Assembly (NCBI GenBank): GCA_900074885.1
Contig: FJUW01000012.1
Coordinates: forward strand, 930,001 to 994,000
Direction of reading: 5' to 3'
Length of the DNA stretch: 64,000 nucleotides
Source of the DNA: Rhynchosporium graminicola
Taxonomy: Eukaryota > Ascomycota > Leotiomycetes > Helotiales > Ploettnerulaceae
A program made the position numbers and the translations under genes. This document shows positions 61,827-64,000 of the stretch, one piece after another. A model generated the notes under the pieces. The model ran no database searches and was not told where the DNA came from. It saw only the letters and a list, made by a program, of their open reading frames with translations. Position 1 is the first letter of the stretch; each line of letters begins with the position of its first letter.

Positions 61827-63657
61827 TTACCATCCTCTGGAGTGGTATTCGCCTAATCCTTGACCGTAATACTCATTCCAGTTTGACTTCTGGTTGTCCT
61901 CATGATCTATGAAGGGAGGAGCCTCTGGATGCTGCTTGAGGTTCGCAAGGTCATGGGCTGTGTGTCTTCGCACAAGGACCGCGTTGGCAGTCCGAGACTT
62001 TTGTTTTCGTTCCCAAAGGAGATGTTGGCGAAGACTGACCGTGAGCTCAGAAGCGAGCATGTTGCGGCGGGTTGTTCGAGGTGAAAGCGCAAGTTGATGT
62101 GCGGTAGTGTTTGTGGTGGTCTGGATGATAGGGCGAGCTGTTGATTGAGACGTTAATTGAGGGTTCTCAGCGATTGACTTGAGACCCTTCTTCATCACGA
62201 GAGGAGCATCATCAGAATCCGGAGAGGCTGCGAGAGAAGGTCCGTTGGGAGAGGCTGTGCGTGAACGATGTAGAACTGGCTGCGACCTTGAGACTGCTGC
62301 AGCGGCCGAGGCAAGAGCGTTGGCCCTGTCATTTTGATGAAGCATAGTGGTGATCAAGGATCTGCGCGAGGTCAAGTTGGGTCTCGAGTCGACGCGTTGG
62401 AAGAAGGTCTTGTCGTCAATACTAGCGTTTCCACTGTCCTCAACAGAATCCTCCCAGTCCGAAGAGTCGTCATCATCATCGATAGCACTCTCGTCGATCT
62501 CATCGTCCGACTCAAACACGTCATCGTCAAATACTGGCTCTTCCGCGATCGTCCTGGTGGCAACCTCTTCTCTGAATGAAGTCACCTTCTTGTTAGAAAG
62601 TGGCAGCGCGCTCTGTGTCATCTTCATCTTTTGTGGGAGGGAACTCTCGTCCTCGTTCGAAGATGCACCAAAGCTGAAGACAGGCTTCTTCTTCTGTTGG
62701 GCGGGTTGAAGATTGTTCTCCATCGAGTTGGTCTGCTCACTCAGAGAATCCTCTCCTGAGGAACCACCGAGGGCGAACATGTTCTGTTTCTTTGGTTGGG
62801 GTCCTTTGGAAGCAGGGGCATGGGTGAGGTCGGCTGTGGGAATGGATGAGGGAGCTGTAAGAAGAGGAATGGATCGGTATGAAGAGCTGACATGTGAAGG
62901 AGAGAAGCCTTTGACAACGCTGGTAGTGCTTCTTTCGGAGGTGGCGCTCTCAGCAGAGGACGCTTGTGATCCTTGCGCCAGCTGTTCCGAGGCAGCTTCC
63001 GAGGTCAACGAAGTCTCGACAGGCGGCTCGACGATCTGAGGTGTGGATTGCTGGGGGTCTTGGATATTCTGAATGCTAGGCGCGACATAGGTGTGGATGC
63101 TAGCGGCGAGTGGCTCGAGATCCTTCTTCTCCTTGATAGTAGTGATCATCTTCTCTAGGTCACCGGGTGTGATATGTCGTTCGTGGCCGCGGCTTCGACT
63201 GCTTACTGAATCGGTTCTCTGGATATGGGGGTGTGAAATGTCGTGGGCACCAATCGGCGAAGAAGAGATGTCGGTGAAGAACTCTAAAGCTTCTTCATCT
63301 AATGAGTCGAGGCTTCCAGAAAGACTTGGTACCTCCGAGCTGGAGTACCGACCTTCTGAACTTCTCGCAGCAATGGAGATAGCTGGAGTAGTAGAATTGG
63401 CCTCTGATACCGGGTCGCAGCAGAATGTCTCTCTGTTCCAAAGTCTCCAACTGAGGTTCTCCAATCTCCGTCCCTCCTCCAATGAACCAGCACATCTAGA
63501 GAAAACTGTGTTTGGGTCAGTGAGTACTCTTTCTTGGCTTGAGGCCTCTCTTCTACTCACCTGTCCACATGCTGAAGAGATTCTCAACATTACGCGTGTC
63601 GACCTTGTGAATGAGAGCGGCGTCTACCGTCAAGACGGGTGTTGTTAGTTGGGGCAT
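61827..63657 (-). CDS. AreA-type GATA-like N-domain plus DUF3295 protein, putative nutrient-signalling regulator
   Basis: Exon 1 (63657-63561) and exon 2 (63505-61827), joined across a 55-bp intron, give 591 residues. The start MPQLTTPVLTVDAALIHKVD continues through ENLFSMWT into VFSRCAGSLEEGRRLENLSW and RLWNRE. This is the short conserved N-terminal block also found in nitrogen regulator AreA (PF08550, formerly DUF1752). The middle is Ser-rich and disordered. Further on are DUF3295 hallmarks: KKPVFSFGASS, an acidic run (EIDESAIDDDDDSSDWEDS), FFQRVDSRPNLTSRRSLIT and a basic helix with LRQHLLWERKQKS. The end is WNEYYGQGLGEYHSRGW. Similar two-block proteins are related to yeast Mks1-type negative regulators of nitrogen/retrograde signalling; I state this from memory, so the role is tentative. 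No zinc-finger GATA domain is present. Confidence 0.85.
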
Positions 63658-64000
63658 TGTATCGGGTCTGCTCGAGCGCGCGAGCTGTTATGAGTGAGAA
63701 GACAAGACTGCAGCGAGATGCTCGCGAATTTCTCGCGAAGCGAACTGAAGAATGTTGTATAGAAGAGGTAGACGATCTGTTTGCTGATCGAATGTAGTAG
63801 CTGCTCTCGGTCGAGGGGTAGAAGTATCAGCGGTGGGTTTTAATCGGTATCGTAATCGATATCGGCGGCGAGATACATTAAACGAATGCAGAAGTGGTGT
63901 GAACGGATTGTGTTGGAGAAGTACTGGTTGAGTGGAGTCGATACGTTACGATTGTCGTCGACTGTCGATAGGACCAGGTGTGAAACTGTACTGCTGGTAT
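63658..64000 (-). promoter_or_regulatory. Promoter / leader of the DUF3295 gene
   Basis: These 343 bp lie upstream of the start codon and run to the window edge. tatcgatacc-type repeats (taatcggtatcgtaatcgatatcgg at 63842-63866) form an imperfect inverted/direct repeat. No TATA box is clear. Confidence 0.4.

Overview
The window is nuclear DNA of a filamentous ascomycete (Pezizomycotina). Almost every gene is split by short introns of 45-120 bp with GTAWGT-like donors, CTAAC/CTGAC branch sites and YAG acceptors. The gene set also points there: an AA9 and an AA11-like polysaccharide monooxygenase, an NRC-2-type AGC kinase, an SREBP-type bHLH factor, an AreA-like/DUF3295 protein and degenerate F-box genes. 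Protein style suggests a leotiomycete-like fungus; that is inference, since no search was possible.

Layout. 1-5,200 is dense housekeeping DNA: MRE11 (N-terminal part, running off the left edge), mitoribosomal RSM19, TFIID subunit TAF10 and the DEAH helicase PRP43, arranged in head-to-head pairs. 5,480-6,760 is a strongly diverged tandem repeat interrupted by a 90-bp foldback element with TA target duplication. 7,000-12,600 is gene-poor, with a small Cys-rich conserved protein gene and two weak ORFs. 12,594-24,182 carries a 1,012-aa disordered protein with a candidate eIF4E-binding motif, an NRC-2/Fpk1-like kinase and an SREBP-type bHLH factor, separated by gaps of 2.5-2.8 kb. 27,257-38,148 is a second dense block: UCS-domain myosin chaperone (CRO1/She4), TFIIH subunit TFB4, threonine aspartase, ARP3 and a peroxisomal enoyl-CoA isomerase. 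38,979-64,000 is more accessory: a frameshifted kinase-like gene, a family-1 glycosyltransferase, the convergent AA9/AA11 pair, a variant RING protein, a decayed F-box gene, a 5.6-kb gene-free stretch and an AreA-like/DUF3295 regulator.

Functional links are loose. TAF10 and TFB4 serve RNA polymerase II initiation and PRP43 serves splicing and ribosome biogenesis. CRO1 and ARP3 both serve the actin cytoskeleton. The LPMO pair serves oxidative attack on cellulose and chitin. I see no biosynthetic gene cluster, CRISPR array, tRNA or rRNA gene. Exon boundaries were worked out by hand from reading frame, splice signals and family conservation; all summed exon lengths given are multiples of three.
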